DNA of 64,000 bases from Haloarcula rubripromontorii (GCF_001280425.1 NZ_LIUF01000001.1:124001-188000); one strand, 5' to 3'; counted from the first letter of the stretch, positions 52,657 through 62,311 are shown. Notes: generated from the sequence alone by a model not told the origin. Numbers and translations are program-made.

Positions 52657-53547
52657 ATGTCGCCGACTGTTCGGACGGCTCGTCACGACGACTACGAGGC
52701 TATTGTCGACCTGACCAGCGATGTCTGGGCCGACCGCGCGATGGCTGATTACATCCCCGACGTGTTCCGCGACTGGGTCGACGACGACGGCCCGAACCGG
52801 AAAACCCTCGTCGTCGACGTTGATGGCCACGCCGTCGGCATCGCGCAGGCCGTCATACTCACCGAGACCGAGGCATGGTTCCAGGGGATGCGTGTCGACT
52901 CGGCGCATCGAGGAAAGGGACTCGGGTCGCTGCTGACCGACCGCCTCATCGAATGGGCGGCCGATGCCGGCGCGTCAGTCGGTCGAAGCATGGTGTTTTC
53001 CTGGAACGAGGCCGGGCTCGGCCAGTCGCTGGCTGCTGGCTTCGAAGCGGTCACGTCGTTCCGCTGGGCACACCCCGAGCCGGCCGACGAGACGCCCGAG
53101 ATGCCTGTCGGAAACGACCCCACGACAGCGTGGCGCTACTGGCAGGGTAGCGACGGTCGGGACGTCCTGTCAGGGCTCGCGCTCGACAGCGGAGAGAGCT
53201 GGGCGCTCTCGACGCTGACGCGGGAACGGCTCGACCGACTGGGGACTGAGCAGGCGGTCCTGACCGTCGGCGAGCGGCCACAGGGGATGGCGTGTCGCGT
53301 CCGGACGACCGACGCTGACGGCGACCGGCTCGCAGAGTACGCGGTCGGGGTGTGGAGCAACGTCGACGCTGCGCGGGCCCTGTTCGATGGGATCGCTGCC
53401 GATGCGGCGAGACTCGGCGTCGACGGGACACGGGTCCTCATCCCCGAGACACCGCGTCACGTGGCCCAGGCCGCGTACGCCGGCGGAGACATCAGCGAGT
53501 GTCCGGACTACGTGTTCGAAATCCCAGACCTCAGAGAGTTATCATAG
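52657..53547 (+). CDS. GNAT-family N-acetyltransferase (two GNAT-like halves)
   Basis: The 296-residue protein has a GNAT domain in residues about 1-150 (TVRTARHDDYEAIVDLTSDVW, VDSAHRGKGLGSLLTDRLIEWAADAG with the RxxGxG/A acetyl-CoA loop). A second, more divergent half follows (about 160-296; SGESWALSTLTRERLDRLG, RLAEYAVGVWSNVDAARALFDG). ATG 52657 (MSPTVRTARHDD) is preferred over 52603. The substrate is unknown. It is located 81 bp after gatD. Confidence 0.85.
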   Translation: MSPTVRTARHDDYEAIVDLTSDVWADRAMADYIPDVFRDWVDDDGPNRKTLVVDVDGHAVGIAQAVILTETEAWFQGMRVDSAHRGKGLGSLLTDRLIEWAADAGASVGRSMVFSWNEAGLGQSLAAGFEAVTSFRWAHPEPADETPEMPVGNDPTTAWRYWQGSDGRDVLSGLALDSGESWALSTLTRERLDRLGTEQAVLTVGERPQGMACRVRTTDADGDRLAEYAVGVWSNVDAARALFDGIAADAARLGVDGTRVLIPETPRHVAQAAYAGGDISECPDYVFEIPDLRELS

Positions 53548-53598
53548 TCGATAACGCGGACACAACACTCATTCAAATACTTTCCATACCATGGGTAG

Positions 53599-55254
53599 AT
53601 GAATCTGATCGGGAGTTCTCCGGCATTTCTCGGGTACGTCGCGGCATACACCCTCGCGGCAGTCGGATGCAGTGTCGGGCTCTACAGAGCGGCCCGGATG
53701 GAAGACCCCGATACCCGTCGCGGGATGGTTGGACTCCTCCTCTGTAGTGGCGGCTGGGCGGCGCTGGAACTCGGCTTCCTGATCACGCCCGGGACGCTGG
53801 GATACGCGTTCTATCTCGGCAGCCTCGTCGTCGGGCTCGCGACGGTCGGGGCGTGGCTATACTTTTGCTCGGCGTACACCGGGCGGGAATTCCACCGGAA
53901 CCGACTGTACCGAGCGGTCGCTGTCAGCGTGTATCTCGCTGTCGTTGCGGTAAAGCTGACCAATCCGTTTCACGGGTTCTACTTCGCCACGCAGTTCGTC
54001 GCCGACCCGTTCCCGCACCTGGCGATTACACACGGCGTGTTTCACTGGGTGGTGACGGGACTCTCCTACGCGCTCGTGACCGTCGGCTTCTTTATGCTGT
54101 TCGAACTGTTCCTCGAAGCGGACTACGACACCCGTCCGCTCGGGATTCTTGTCGGTATCACGGCGATTCCGGCAGTCCTCGACATCGTCGGGTACGTCAG
54201 CGACCTCCTCCTCGATATCAATCACGAACCGCTCGGCGTGGCGCTGTTCGCGCTCGGTGTCCTCTACGTGTACGACGAGGCGTTTCTCGCCGTGCAGCTG
54301 ACCGATGGCGTCGACGAGGCAGTCGTGTATCTTGATGATGACGGCTGTATCAAGGAGACAAACGGCAAGGCACAGCGGCTTTTTCCGGCCCTGTCCGGGA
54401 GCCGTGGACAGAACCTCGAGACGGTGCTGCCGGCCGTCACGGAGATCCTGCAAACGGACGAGCAGATTCTCGAACGAAACCGTGATGCCGGAGCGGAGTA
54501 CTACCTCGTCAGCGACACTTCGTTTTCGCTGGGACAGGTCGATATCGGTCGGATGGTCGTGTTTACCGATGTGACCGAAAGCGAACGGCGGCGCCGTGAA
54601 CTGGCGCGGCAAAACGAGCAACTTGAGGGGTTCGCCACTGCAATCAGACACGAGCTTCTGAACACGCTCCAGATAATCACCGGCCGCGTCTCCGTCGCCG
54701 GGGACGCCCTGAATCGCGGCAACGTCGGTCTGGCGAAAGAATCACTCCAGTCAACGTCTGAAACAGCCGAACGGATGTCCGAAATCGTCAACGGACTCGC
54801 GACGCTGGCTCGTCACGGCCAGACAATCGACGAAACGACGGCTGTCGACCTCATGCCAATCGTCGACGGGGCCTGGGAACGTGCCGACACTGACGGCCTC
54901 ACTATGGCGGCCGACGTGGAGGGACAGGTCATCGCTGACCCGACACGCCTGCGGGACCTCTTCGAGAGCGGGTTCACGTTCGCGGCACACAACGACGCGT
55001 CCACGGTCACCGTTTCCCGGGAGGCCGACGAGATCGTCATCACCGACGACGGAACCCCGGCGGGCCAGACAGCGTCAGAGGCCTTTTTCGAGTACGGCGG
55101 CGCGATACCGGACGCCGCAGCCGGGATGACGCTCCCGAACTTGCGGATGCTTGCCCGGACTCACGGGTGGGACGTGACACTCGACACCGAGTATCAGGAC
55201 GGCGTTCGCGTCGTCATCTCGAACGTGACGGTGCCGGGACCGCTGGAAAACTGA
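53599..55254 (+). CDS. sensor histidine kinase with 7TM sensor, PAS and degenerate HATPase
   Basis: The 551-residue protein has a 7-helix membrane sensor (about 1-230), a PAS domain (about 235-330), and a HisKA-like helix with His351 (GFATAIRHELLNTLQIITGRV). The HATPase-like domain is degenerate: the N-box Asn is missing (LFESGFTFAAHNDA), and a G1-like DDGTPAG is kept but no clear G2 box is seen. It may act as a phosphatase, phosphotransfer or input sensor without kinase activity. It is on the same strand as the GNAT gene, separated by 51 bp. Confidence 0.85.
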   Translation: MNLIGSSPAFLGYVAAYTLAAVGCSVGLYRAARMEDPDTRRGMVGLLLCSGGWAALELGFLITPGTLGYAFYLGSLVVGLATVGAWLYFCSAYTGREFHRNRLYRAVAVSVYLAVVAVKLTNPFHGFYFATQFVADPFPHLAITHGVFHWVVTGLSYALVTVGFFMLFELFLEADYDTRPLGILVGITAIPAVLDIVGYVSDLLLDINHEPLGVALFALGVLYVYDEAFLAVQLTDGVDEAVVYLDDDGCIKETNGKAQRLFPALSGSRGQNLETVLPAVTEILQTDEQILERNRDAGAEYYLVSDTSFSLGQVDIGRMVVFTDVTESERRRRELARQNEQLEGFATAIRHELLNTLQIITGRVSVAGDALNRGNVGLAKESLQSTSETAERMSEIVNGLATLARHGQTIDETTAVDLMPIVDGAWERADTDGLTMAADVEGQVIADPTRLRDLFESGFTFAAHNDASTVTVSREADEIVITDDGTPAGQTASEAFFEYGGAIPDAAAGMTLPNLRMLARTHGWDVTLDTEYQDGVRVVISNVTVPGPLEN

Positions 55255-55272
55255 GCCCGCCGCCGAGCCGTA

Positions 55273-55551
55273 TCAGCCGCCACTGACCGGCGGAAACAAC
55301 GCAAGTTCTGTCTCCTCATCGACTGCCGTCGCCAGCCCATCGCCGGCTGCGAAGGGGTCTTCGCCGTCGACGAGCACCCGGATGTGGTCGGCCAGCTCCT
55401 CGTTTTCGTCAAGCACCTCCTCGGCGAGCGCCGGTCGCGTCGCAAGCAGCGCATCGAGCGCCGTTCCGACCGTGGCGTCCCCCTCGATATCGACGCTGAC
55501 CGACTGGCCGTCGGCCGCGTCTCGGAGGTGTGCGAACAGTTTCCACTCCAT
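55273..55551 (-). CDS. samp1: small archaeal modifier protein SAMP1 (ubiquitin-like)
   Basis: The 92-residue beta-grasp protein (MEWKLFAHLRDAADGQSVSV, GDATVGTALDALLATRP, HIRVLVDGEDPFA, TELALFPPVSGG) ends in diglycine, the C-terminus activated by UbaA and conjugated to lysines, or used as a sulfur carrier. It is nearly identical in layout to Haloferax volcanii SAMP1, including PPVSGG. It lies between a histidine kinase (convergent, 18 bp) and a potassium-sensing gene. It links protein modification and molybdopterin synthesis. Confidence 0.93.
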   Translation of the reverse strand: MEWKLFAHLRDAADGQSVSVDIEGDATVGTALDALLATRPALAEEVLDENEELADHIRVLVDGEDPFAAGDGLATAVDEETELALFPPVSGG

Positions 55552-55660
55552 AGCTGTACTCCGGGCGTCCGGCAAAAGAGGGTTCCGGACTGAGGTGTGT
55601 CCGGTCGGCTCGGGGGCGGGAGACAGCCAGCGTGCATCCGGCGGGACCGACACCCCCAGT

Positions 55661-57472
55661 TCAGTTTCGGTTCTCTGAGTCCTCACTAGCGGTCGATTCG
55701 TCGTCTGCACCGTCTCTGTCCCCCGTCGGCGCGTCGGAGTCGGTCGAATCGCTGTCGTCGGCCTCGGCGGCGGCAGACTCGTCGGCAGCCTCGCCGATCC
55801 GCTCTTCAGGGTCCCACACCTCGACGGTGTCGTCGCCGTCGTCTGCCGGCAAGTCGTCGAACGCTTCCTCGGCCGGCAGGTCGTCGCCTGACTCCTCCGT
55901 GTCGACGTTCCGGAGTGCCTCCAGCGGGTCGTCGTCCGGGGACTCGCCGCTGTCGGCGGGGTCTACCATAGCCTCGGGTTCGGCGTCTGCCAGAGAGTCC
56001 GCTCCGTCGCTGGTCGCCACCGACTCATCCTCAACAGCGGTGTCGGTCGGTTCGTCGGCAGTGGCGGTGTCAGCCGTGGTTGTGTCCGCGTCAGCGTCCG
56101 TCGTGTCATCAGCATCAGTCTCGACCGTGTCGGCATGCGTAGCGCTGTCGTCAGCGGTGGCAGCGGTCGTATCAGCCGCCGTTTTTTCCGTCCCGCCAGT
56201 CTGCTCGTGGCCACCAGTGGGTGCGGACGCATCTGGCTGGTCATCGGTATCGCCTTCCGGTTCGTCCGTCGCAGCCGCCGTCGTGGCCGGTTCACCGCTC
56301 CCCTCCGTGGCCTGTTCCAGCCGCCGCAACGCGTCCGGGGTAGCGATTGCGTAGATTGTGTCACCGGCCGCGAGGACGCGTTCGCGAGACGGGATTGTCT
56401 CCGGCGCTGTGTCGTCACGGGTGATCGCGACCACTGACAGTGCCAGACTGCCGACCGGCGCGCCATCGAGCGGGCTCCCCGGTTCGACGGTGGCCGTGCC
56501 CATCGTCTCGTCGGCCGCCCGGAGCAGCGAGGCGAACTCTCGGTCCGAGCGGTCCTGTACCGGGAGCGTGACCAGTTTGTACTCGGTCTGTGGGTCGAGC
56601 TTGGGCGTGTCGGCAGCGTCGATAGCAACCGTCACCACGTCGTCGGCGACGCCGCGGAGTTCACCGGTGAGTACGCGTTTCGATGGCGCTTGCTCCCACA
56701 CCTGAACGAGGTCACCGGCGCTCGCAGCATGGGCCGGGTCGGCCCGAATCGCGACGGCGTTCGTCGAGGGGGGCAATGTCGGGCCGATACCAGCCGCCCG
56801 CGAACCGACGGCGAGGTAGTCGACAGTCCCGTCGTCGGCCAGTTCGACGTCGACGTGGCCGACGCCGTAGTCGGTCTTGAGCCGGCCGACCAGCCGCTCC
56901 CGGAGTTCGTCTTTCGTCAGGCGGCGGGGGAAGAGAAAGCGACGGTTCGCGAGCGTCTCTTTTGTCTCGTCGGGCATCGGGTCGTAGCCGATGATGTCGT
57001 CGATATCTTCGGGAAGGCGAACCGACGTGACGCGGCCGACGGTCTGGACGATCTCGCTCACGTCAGCATCGATGTTTCGGCCGCCGGTTGCCGCAAAGAG
57101 GTCGACACCCAGTCGGTCTCCGATGCGCATGCCGCCGTAGGCCCCGACGCCGCCGGCGAGGAACGCGGCGAGGTTCAGCAGTACCGCGCCGGCCGCAAGC
57201 ACGTCCTCGTCGCCGAGGATGACCTCGCTGAGCGCGGTCGTCGCGCCGATGACGAGGACGACGGCGGTCAGCCCGAACAGGAGCGCCAGCCCGGTCTGAA
57301 TACGCTCACGGACGTACCAGCGGTAGAAGACGGCGATAGCACCGGCCGGCGTCGCGGCGAGGATCGTAATGGCGAGGAGCCAGACGACGCCCTCGACCAG
57401 CGTCCGTGACACCGTCCCCAGTTGCAGGTTCGCACCGATCTGTGCGAGCAATGTCGGGCTGAACGGCGTCAT
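55661..57472 (-). CDS. TrkA-C-domain membrane protein with long acidic C-terminus
   Basis: The 603-residue protein has three or four N-terminal membrane helices (about 25-120) and a mixed beta region. It has a TrkA-C (RCK-C) domain (about 310-395: EPGSPLDGAPVGSLALSVVAITRDD, GDTIYAIATPDALRRL), then about 200 residues of Asp/Thr/Ser/Glu-rich disordered tail. The ATG overlaps the stop of the upstream TrkA-C gene (57469-57472, ATGA). The two are probably paralogous, cooperating as K+- or nucleotide-sensing membrane proteins. No K+ pore is visible in this protein itself. Confidence 0.8.
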   Translation of the reverse strand: MTPFSPTLLAQIGANLQLGTVSRTLVEGVVWLLAITILAATPAGAIAVFYRWYVRERIQTGLALLFGLTAVVLVIGATTALSEVILGDEDVLAAGAVLLNLAAFLAGGVGAYGGMRIGDRLGVDLFAATGGRNIDADVSEIVQTVGRVTSVRLPEDIDDIIGYDPMPDETKETLANRRFLFPRRLTKDELRERLVGRLKTDYGVGHVDVELADDGTVDYLAVGSRAAGIGPTLPPSTNAVAIRADPAHAASAGDLVQVWEQAPSKRVLTGELRGVADDVVTVAIDAADTPKLDPQTEYKLVTLPVQDRSDREFASLLRAADETMGTATVEPGSPLDGAPVGSLALSVVAITRDDTAPETIPSRERVLAAGDTIYAIATPDALRRLEQATEGSGEPATTAAATDEPEGDTDDQPDASAPTGGHEQTGGTEKTAADTTAATADDSATHADTVETDADDTTDADADTTTADTATADEPTDTAVEDESVATSDGADSLADAEPEAMVDPADSGESPDDDPLEALRNVDTEESGDDLPAEEAFDDLPADDGDDTVEVWDPEERIGEAADESAAAEADDSDSTDSDAPTGDRDGADDESTASEDSENRN

Positions 57473-58695
57473 GCGACCGCCTCCGCGAAGGCGTCGAGGT
57501 CGGTGCGACGACCAATCGCGTACAGTTCGTCGCCCGCCTCGACGACTGCGTCGCCGCGTGGCGCGACCTGCCAGCCGTCCGGCGTCCGGATGGCGGCGAT
57601 GGCAACGTCGTAGGTCTCCCGAACGTGAGCGTCCCGGAGCGTCGTCCCGTCGAGCGGGCCGTCGGTGCGAACCGTGAGTCGGCGAAAGCGGTTGCCGGCC
57701 CGCCGGAGCAGAGAGACGAGTTCGTACTCCCGATGTGTGCCGCGGGGTTCGACCACGACCTTTGGCCGGGCTGACCGCAGGAGCGGTTGCACGTCGGTCC
57801 GCGTGACGGCGACCGTGAGCCGGCCCTCGCCGCCGTCGGTCGTCGGTGCCCGGACCGGCGTCGGAGGTGCGTCGGTGTCGGCGATCTCCGGTTCCGTCGG
57901 CGTCTCGGCGGGCGTCTCGTCGGCCACCGGGTCCGACCGGGCACTGACGACAGTCCCCCGTACCTGTGCGTCCTCAGTCAGCACGGTCACCTCGTCGTTG
58001 CGGGCCAGGCCGGTCGGCAACAGCGCCTCAACCGAAACGGCGTGGCGATTATCGCCCACGCGCTTCGATAGCCCGGAAAACGGCGGTGCGGCGACGACCG
58101 TCGCCTGCCCCTGTTCGTCTATCGAGACGGAGGCGTCGCCGAGGTCGAACTCCGATTTCAGCCGCTCCTCCATCCGGCGTTCGAGTTCGCCGATGCGGAG
58201 GTCGGCCGGGAACCGCCACTCCTCGTTTCGGATGTCGGCACGAAGCGGCTCCGAAAGCGGCGGATACCCTTCCATATCGGCCACGTCGCCGACAATACGG
58301 ATCCGGACCTCGTCACGGCCACCGACGAATTCAACCACGTCCGCGGACAGTTTCTTCTCTCGTAGTCCCTGCAAAGAGAGCCGCTTCGGGAACGTCGCCC
58401 CGAGCTGGTCGCCCTTGCTGTGTGCGTACAGCGACACCATCCCGACGAGGATGATTGCAGTGATTACTCGCTCGGCGTTTGGAGCCTGCGTAATCGACTT
58501 ATCAGCCAGTGCCATGAGGCCGCCGCTGACGCCGGCAAGTGCAATTGCCAGCACGACGACACCGAACCCCGGCACGGTAATACCGGTGAAATACTTGAAA
58601 CTGAACCCCAGCGCCCACGACACGAGCGCCGGTATCACTCCCACCAACAGCCCCAGATAGATTCCCATCAACACCTCGACCGGGAGTGAAGCCAT
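57469..58695 (-). CDS. TrkA-C-domain membrane protein paralogue
   Basis: The 408-residue protein has three to four N-terminal membrane helices (about 8-95), a soluble region, and a TrkA-C domain (about 325-408: LTVRTDGPLDGTTLRDAHVRETYDVAIAAIRTPDG, GDELYAIGRRTDLDAFAEAVA). ATG 58695 is chosen over upstream in-frame codons. It overlaps the downstream paralogue by four bases and is divergent from the potassium-channel gene at 58773. The pair likely senses cytosolic nucleotide or K+. Confidence 0.8.
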   Translation of the reverse strand: MASLPVEVLMGIYLGLLVGVIPALVSWALGFSFKYFTGITVPGFGVVVLAIALAGVSGGLMALADKSITQAPNAERVITAIILVGMVSLYAHSKGDQLGATFPKRLSLQGLREKKLSADVVEFVGGRDEVRIRIVGDVADMEGYPPLSEPLRADIRNEEWRFPADLRIGELERRMEERLKSEFDLGDASVSIDEQGQATVVAAPPFSGLSKRVGDNRHAVSVEALLPTGLARNDEVTVLTEDAQVRGTVVSARSDPVADETPAETPTEPEIADTDAPPTPVRAPTTDGGEGRLTVAVTRTDVQPLLRSARPKVVVEPRGTHREYELVSLLRRAGNRFRRLTVRTDGPLDGTTLRDAHVRETYDVAIAAIRTPDGWQVAPRGDAVVEAGDELYAIGRRTDLDAFAEAVA

Positions 58696-58772
58696 GTCCA
58701 CATCCTGCGTGGCCGGTAGTAAATCGCTTCCGGCCCGCGGACAGTACATTTACACCGACTGATGTAATCTGG

Positions 58773-59987
58773 ATGGGTATGGACAGACCGCGGGACTGGT
58801 TTGGGGCACGTGCGACCATCGTCTTGCCGGTGCTGGTAGCGGTGCTTTCGTTCGTCACTGGTGTGGTCAACATCAGTGCCGTGTCCATCAGCGGGCCGCT
58901 CGGGGACCTCATTCCGCGCAGCATCCAGCGGACTGCCGGGTTCACCGGCGCACTCACGGGGTTCACGCTCCTCGTCAGCGTCGTCGGACTCCGGCGCCGC
59001 CTGCGAATCGCGTGGTACGCGACCGTCGTCTTGCTCCCCGTGGCGGCGGTACAGGGGCTTGTACAGAACTCCGCGGTGTCGATTCCGTTCGTCGGCTCCG
59101 TGCCGAGTTCGGCGGTGTCGATTCCGCTTGTCGCCCTCTCGCTGCTCTCGCTCCCGACGATGCTACTGAACCGACGGCGGTTCGACCGACCGATCGACCT
59201 CTCGACGGCGCAACTGGCCGCTGGCGCGGCACTCCTCGGCTCGCTCATGTACGGGACGGCGGGGTCGTACGCGCTCCGGGACGAGTTCGACAACCTTTCG
59301 ACGGCGACCGATGCGTTCTATTACACGCTGGTCACGGCCAGTACTGTCGGGTACGGCGACGTGACCCCACAGAGCCAGCAGGCGAAGCTGTTCGGGATGT
59401 CCGTGGTCGTCCTCGGGACGGCCAGTTTCGCCATCGCGCTGGGATCGCTGCTGGGCCCCGCAATCGAGAAGCGGCTTTCGGAGGCACTCGGAAACATGAC
59501 TGACGCACAACTGGACCTGCTTGAGAACCACGTGCTGGTACTCGGCCACGGCGACCTGACGGAACCGATTATCGAAGAACTGACCGGCGAAATCGATTTC
59601 GTTGTCATCACGCCGGACACGGAGACGGCCACCCGGCTCCAGCAACAGGACATCGCCGTCCTGACTGCGGACCCGAGCGACGAAGAGCCGATGCAACGGG
59701 CCGGTATCGAGGACGCCGCCGCCGTCGTCGCGGCGACGAACGACGACGCGCAGGACGCGCTGGCGATACTGACGGCCCAGACGCTCAATCCGGCGGTCAA
59801 CATCGTCGCCGCGGCGACGGACCGCGAAAACATCGAAAAGCTTCGGCGAGCGGGCGCAGACACGGTTATCAGCCCTGCAGTACTGGGCGGCCATCTTATT
59901 GTCCAGTCCGCGCTGGGCCGCGAGGGGATGGAGAACATCGCCGATCACCTACTTGACGTGAACGACGAGGACGACGCAGATATTTAG
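58773..59987 (+). CDS. potassium channel with TrkA-N (RCK) domain
   Basis: The 404-residue protein has several membrane helices, a pore helix and a K+ selectivity filter TVGYGDV (residues 191-197), followed by a TrkA-N Rossmann domain (about 245-395: ENHVLVLGHGDLTEPIIEELTG, DPSDEEPMQRAGIEDAAAVVAATNDD). It resembles Kch/VIC channels with a C-terminal RCK. It mediates K+ flux for osmotic balance. ATG 58773 (with 58779 in frame) lies about 25 bp after a CATTTAC TATA-like element. Convergent end: its TAG overlaps the stop of the HPP-Usp gene. Confidence 0.9.
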   Translation: MGMDRPRDWFGARATIVLPVLVAVLSFVTGVVNISAVSISGPLGDLIPRSIQRTAGFTGALTGFTLLVSVVGLRRRLRIAWYATVVLLPVAAVQGLVQNSAVSIPFVGSVPSSAVSIPLVALSLLSLPTMLLNRRRFDRPIDLSTAQLAAGAALLGSLMYGTAGSYALRDEFDNLSTATDAFYYTLVTASTVGYGDVTPQSQQAKLFGMSVVVLGTASFAIALGSLLGPAIEKRLSEALGNMTDAQLDLLENHVLVLGHGDLTEPIIEELTGEIDFVVITPDTETATRLQQQDIAVLTADPSDEEPMQRAGIEDAAAVVAATNDDAQDALAILTAQTLNPAVNIVAAATDRENIEKLRRAGADTVISPAVLGGHLIVQSALGREGMENIADHLLDVNDEDDADI

Positions 59988-61498
59988 GGTCGCCCGCGGT
60001 CGACGATAGCGACATCCGTTTCCACGTCCTCCAGCCGTTCGAACGTCGGTGGCGAGATGAACCGCGACGCCTTGCTCCGGTCGCGGCTCGCCCCGATCAT
60101 GACAAGGTCGTACTGCGACGCCGTATCGGACAGAAACGTCTGGATATCCGTCCGGGGAACCCGCGTCTCGAACGCACCCTCGTACGGTTCAATGAGGTCC
60201 GCAAGCATCTCTTCGGCCCGGCGGCGGTCCCCACGGGAGCCGATACAGGTCGCGACGGCGACCCGCCCGCTTCGGCCGGCCAGTCGCGTGGCGAAGTCGA
60301 CCATATTATGGGCTACGTCGCTGACAGTCCGGACCGGAACGATGACTTGTTTCCAGCGGGTCCGGTCGCTCCGGGATCGGTGGACGACGACATCGCTCTC
60401 ACTGCGGAAGAGCCGCTGTAAATACGGCGTCAGCGCCCCGTGTTGGCTTTCGTAGGGTGCGACAACGAGGTCGCAGTTGGTTTCGACCGCAGTTTGCAGC
60501 GTTGTCTTCGCCGGTGATCCGTTGTCGCTCGCGACGACGACCTGACAGGAGACGCCCGTCCGCGTCTCGATCCGGTCGGCGTGGGTCTCCAGCCAGTCGA
60601 TCTCCGCTTCGAGGTCCGTCTGCTCGGGCGATGCCGTGGCGGTCGCCGGGTCGCCGCCGTCGCCGATTGGGCGGGTTTCTGTCGATGCCGGCTCGGACCC
60701 GTTCTCGGACCGGATGTCCAACTGTATCGTGTCCCGCGTGAGGGATTGCTGGGTCGCGGCGGCGTCGGCGTCCGAAACCATGTCGAGCAGGACGACCTTG
60801 CCGGCCTCGTGGGCGGCCGCGAGCCGTGCGCCGAGCATCGCTGTCTGGCCCGCCGAGTCGCCGCGCATCGGGACCAGAACGTGGTCGTCACCGGACATCG
60901 ACTCGTACAGGTACGTCGCTCGCTGTTCGTAGAACTGCTCGCGCCAGATGACGAAGAGGACCGCCACGAGCAGGCTGGCGGCGAAGATGCTGGCGACGAA
61001 CGCCGCCCGCTGGTTCGGTTCGACCAGCAGCGCCAGCAGGGCGGTTGAGTACGACGACGGCTCCTCGATGTCCAGCGGCCAGGTGACCACGCCAGTCGCG
61101 AAGACGGCGAGGCCGGCACCGAGCGCGTTGACGCCGAACTGACCGCCCGGCGCTGAGAGATAGCTGTTCGAGACCGCGAGCGCGCCCAGTCCACAGACCG
61201 CGCCGATGGTGAGTCCCGCGACGAACCGCTTCGGGTCGGAGTACTTGCTCGTCGGGTCGACAAAGAGCGTGTACGACCCCGCCGCGAGCGGCGGGAACAG
61301 CAGGAAACTCAGTCGTGGGACGGCGTTTGCCAGCGTCGTTACCAGCACGATAGCGAGCGGGACGAACACCAGCATGGAGAGGTGGACGAGGTTTTCCGTC
61401 ACCTCGGCCCACCGCCTGAAGTCCTGCAGTTCGCGGCGCTCGACCCGCCGGAGTCGCCTGGCCGCCGCGTGGAGTCGCTTCCGGAGCTGGTCGAGCAT
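59984..61498 (-). CDS. HPP-type membrane domain fused to universal stress protein domains
   Basis: The 504-residue protein has about five or six transmembrane helices (about 35-190, HPP-like: RLSFLLFPPLAAGSYTLFVDP, ALGAGLAVFATGVVTWPLDIEEPSSYSTALLALL). Two Usp domains follow (about 205-345 and 360-500; MSGDDHVLVPMRGDS, and KQVIVPVRTVSDVAHNMVDFATRLAGRSGRV). HPP proteins are nitrite/anion transporters in plants and bacteria. The fusion couples a membrane transporter to nucleotide-binding stress domains. It shares its 3' stop with the channel gene. Confidence 0.82.
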   Translation of the reverse strand: MLDQLRKRLHAAARRLRRVERRELQDFRRWAEVTENLVHLSMLVFVPLAIVLVTTLANAVPRLSFLLFPPLAAGSYTLFVDPTSKYSDPKRFVAGLTIGAVCGLGALAVSNSYLSAPGGQFGVNALGAGLAVFATGVVTWPLDIEEPSSYSTALLALLVEPNQRAAFVASIFAASLLVAVLFVIWREQFYEQRATYLYESMSGDDHVLVPMRGDSAGQTAMLGARLAAAHEAGKVVLLDMVSDADAAATQQSLTRDTIQLDIRSENGSEPASTETRPIGDGGDPATATASPEQTDLEAEIDWLETHADRIETRTGVSCQVVVASDNGSPAKTTLQTAVETNCDLVVAPYESQHGALTPYLQRLFRSESDVVVHRSRSDRTRWKQVIVPVRTVSDVAHNMVDFATRLAGRSGRVAVATCIGSRGDRRRAEEMLADLIEPYEGAFETRVPRTDIQTFLSDTASQYDLVMIGASRDRSKASRFISPPTFERLEDVETDVAIVDRGRP

Positions 61499-61585
61499 AC
61501 AGTTTTAGACGGGAGAACATTTGTTAAGCCCTCCGCCGGGAAGTAGCGGGGTTAGCTGCTCATGCGCGTTCAGCGGCGGCAGTGC

Positions 61586-62311
61586 CTACAGCGACGCGGC
61601 CGCCGTCAGACTGATTTCGATGGCGCGCTCGACGTTGTTCTTGGCTTTCTCGGGGAGTTCTTCGCCCTCGGTTTCGCCCTTCTGTGTCCCCTCGACGAGG
61701 TTGCCGTCGACGGTACAGATAGCGCCCGAGCGCAGGCCCTTGCGACGACACAGCGAGAACAGCGCGGCGGCCTCCATCTCGACGGCGAGCAGGCCGGCGT
61801 CCTCCCAGTCGTTGATGTACTCGTCCGTCTCCGCGTAGAAGGCGTCGTCCGTCGCGATGGGGCCGACGTGAACGTCCTCGTCGTTTGCCTCGGCGGCGTC
61901 GACCAGCGACGAGAGCACGTCGTAGTCAGGGACGGCCGGGACGGACTTGGATTCGTAGCGCTGGGACGTTCCCTCGTCCTTGGCAGCGCCGTTGGCGACG
62001 ACCATATCGCCGATTTCGATGCCTTCCTGAAGCGCGCCGGTCGTTCCGACGCGGATGAGCGTCTCGACGCCGACTGCCTCCAGTTCCTCGACGGCAATGG
62101 CCGTCGACGGCGACCCGATACCGGTCGAACAGATGGTTAGCTCGCGGCCGTCGTAGGTCGCGTTGACGAGTTTGTACTCGCGGTTCTCGGCGACGACCTC
62201 GTGGTCGTCACAGAGGCCTGCGATGCGGTCGACGCGTCCGGGGTCACCCGGCACGAGCGCGATGTCTGTCAGGTCACCCGGTTCGACGAGTAGATGCGGC
62301 TGTTTCGCCAT
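61586..62311 (-). CDS. udp: uridine/purine-type nucleoside phosphorylase
   Basis: The 241-residue protein is a trimeric/hexameric nucleoside phosphorylase-I member: VPGDPGRVDRIA, STGIGSPSTAIAVEEL, LIRVGTTGALQEGIEIGDMVVA, GLLAVEMEAAALFSLC (Glu-Met-Glu active site) and VDGNLVEGTQ. It cleaves nucleosides (uridine most likely) with phosphate. ATG 62311 (MAKQPHLLVEPG) is chosen; five extra upstream codons exist. Own promoter region. Confidence 0.92.
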   Translation of the reverse strand: MAKQPHLLVEPGDLTDIALVPGDPGRVDRIAGLCDDHEVVAENREYKLVNATYDGRELTICSTGIGSPSTAIAVEELEAVGVETLIRVGTTGALQEGIEIGDMVVANGAAKDEGTSQRYESKSVPAVPDYDVLSSLVDAAEANDEDVHVGPIATDDAFYAETDEYINDWEDAGLLAVEMEAAALFSLCRRKGLRSGAICTVDGNLVEGTQKGETEGEELPEKAKNNVERAIEISLTAAASL

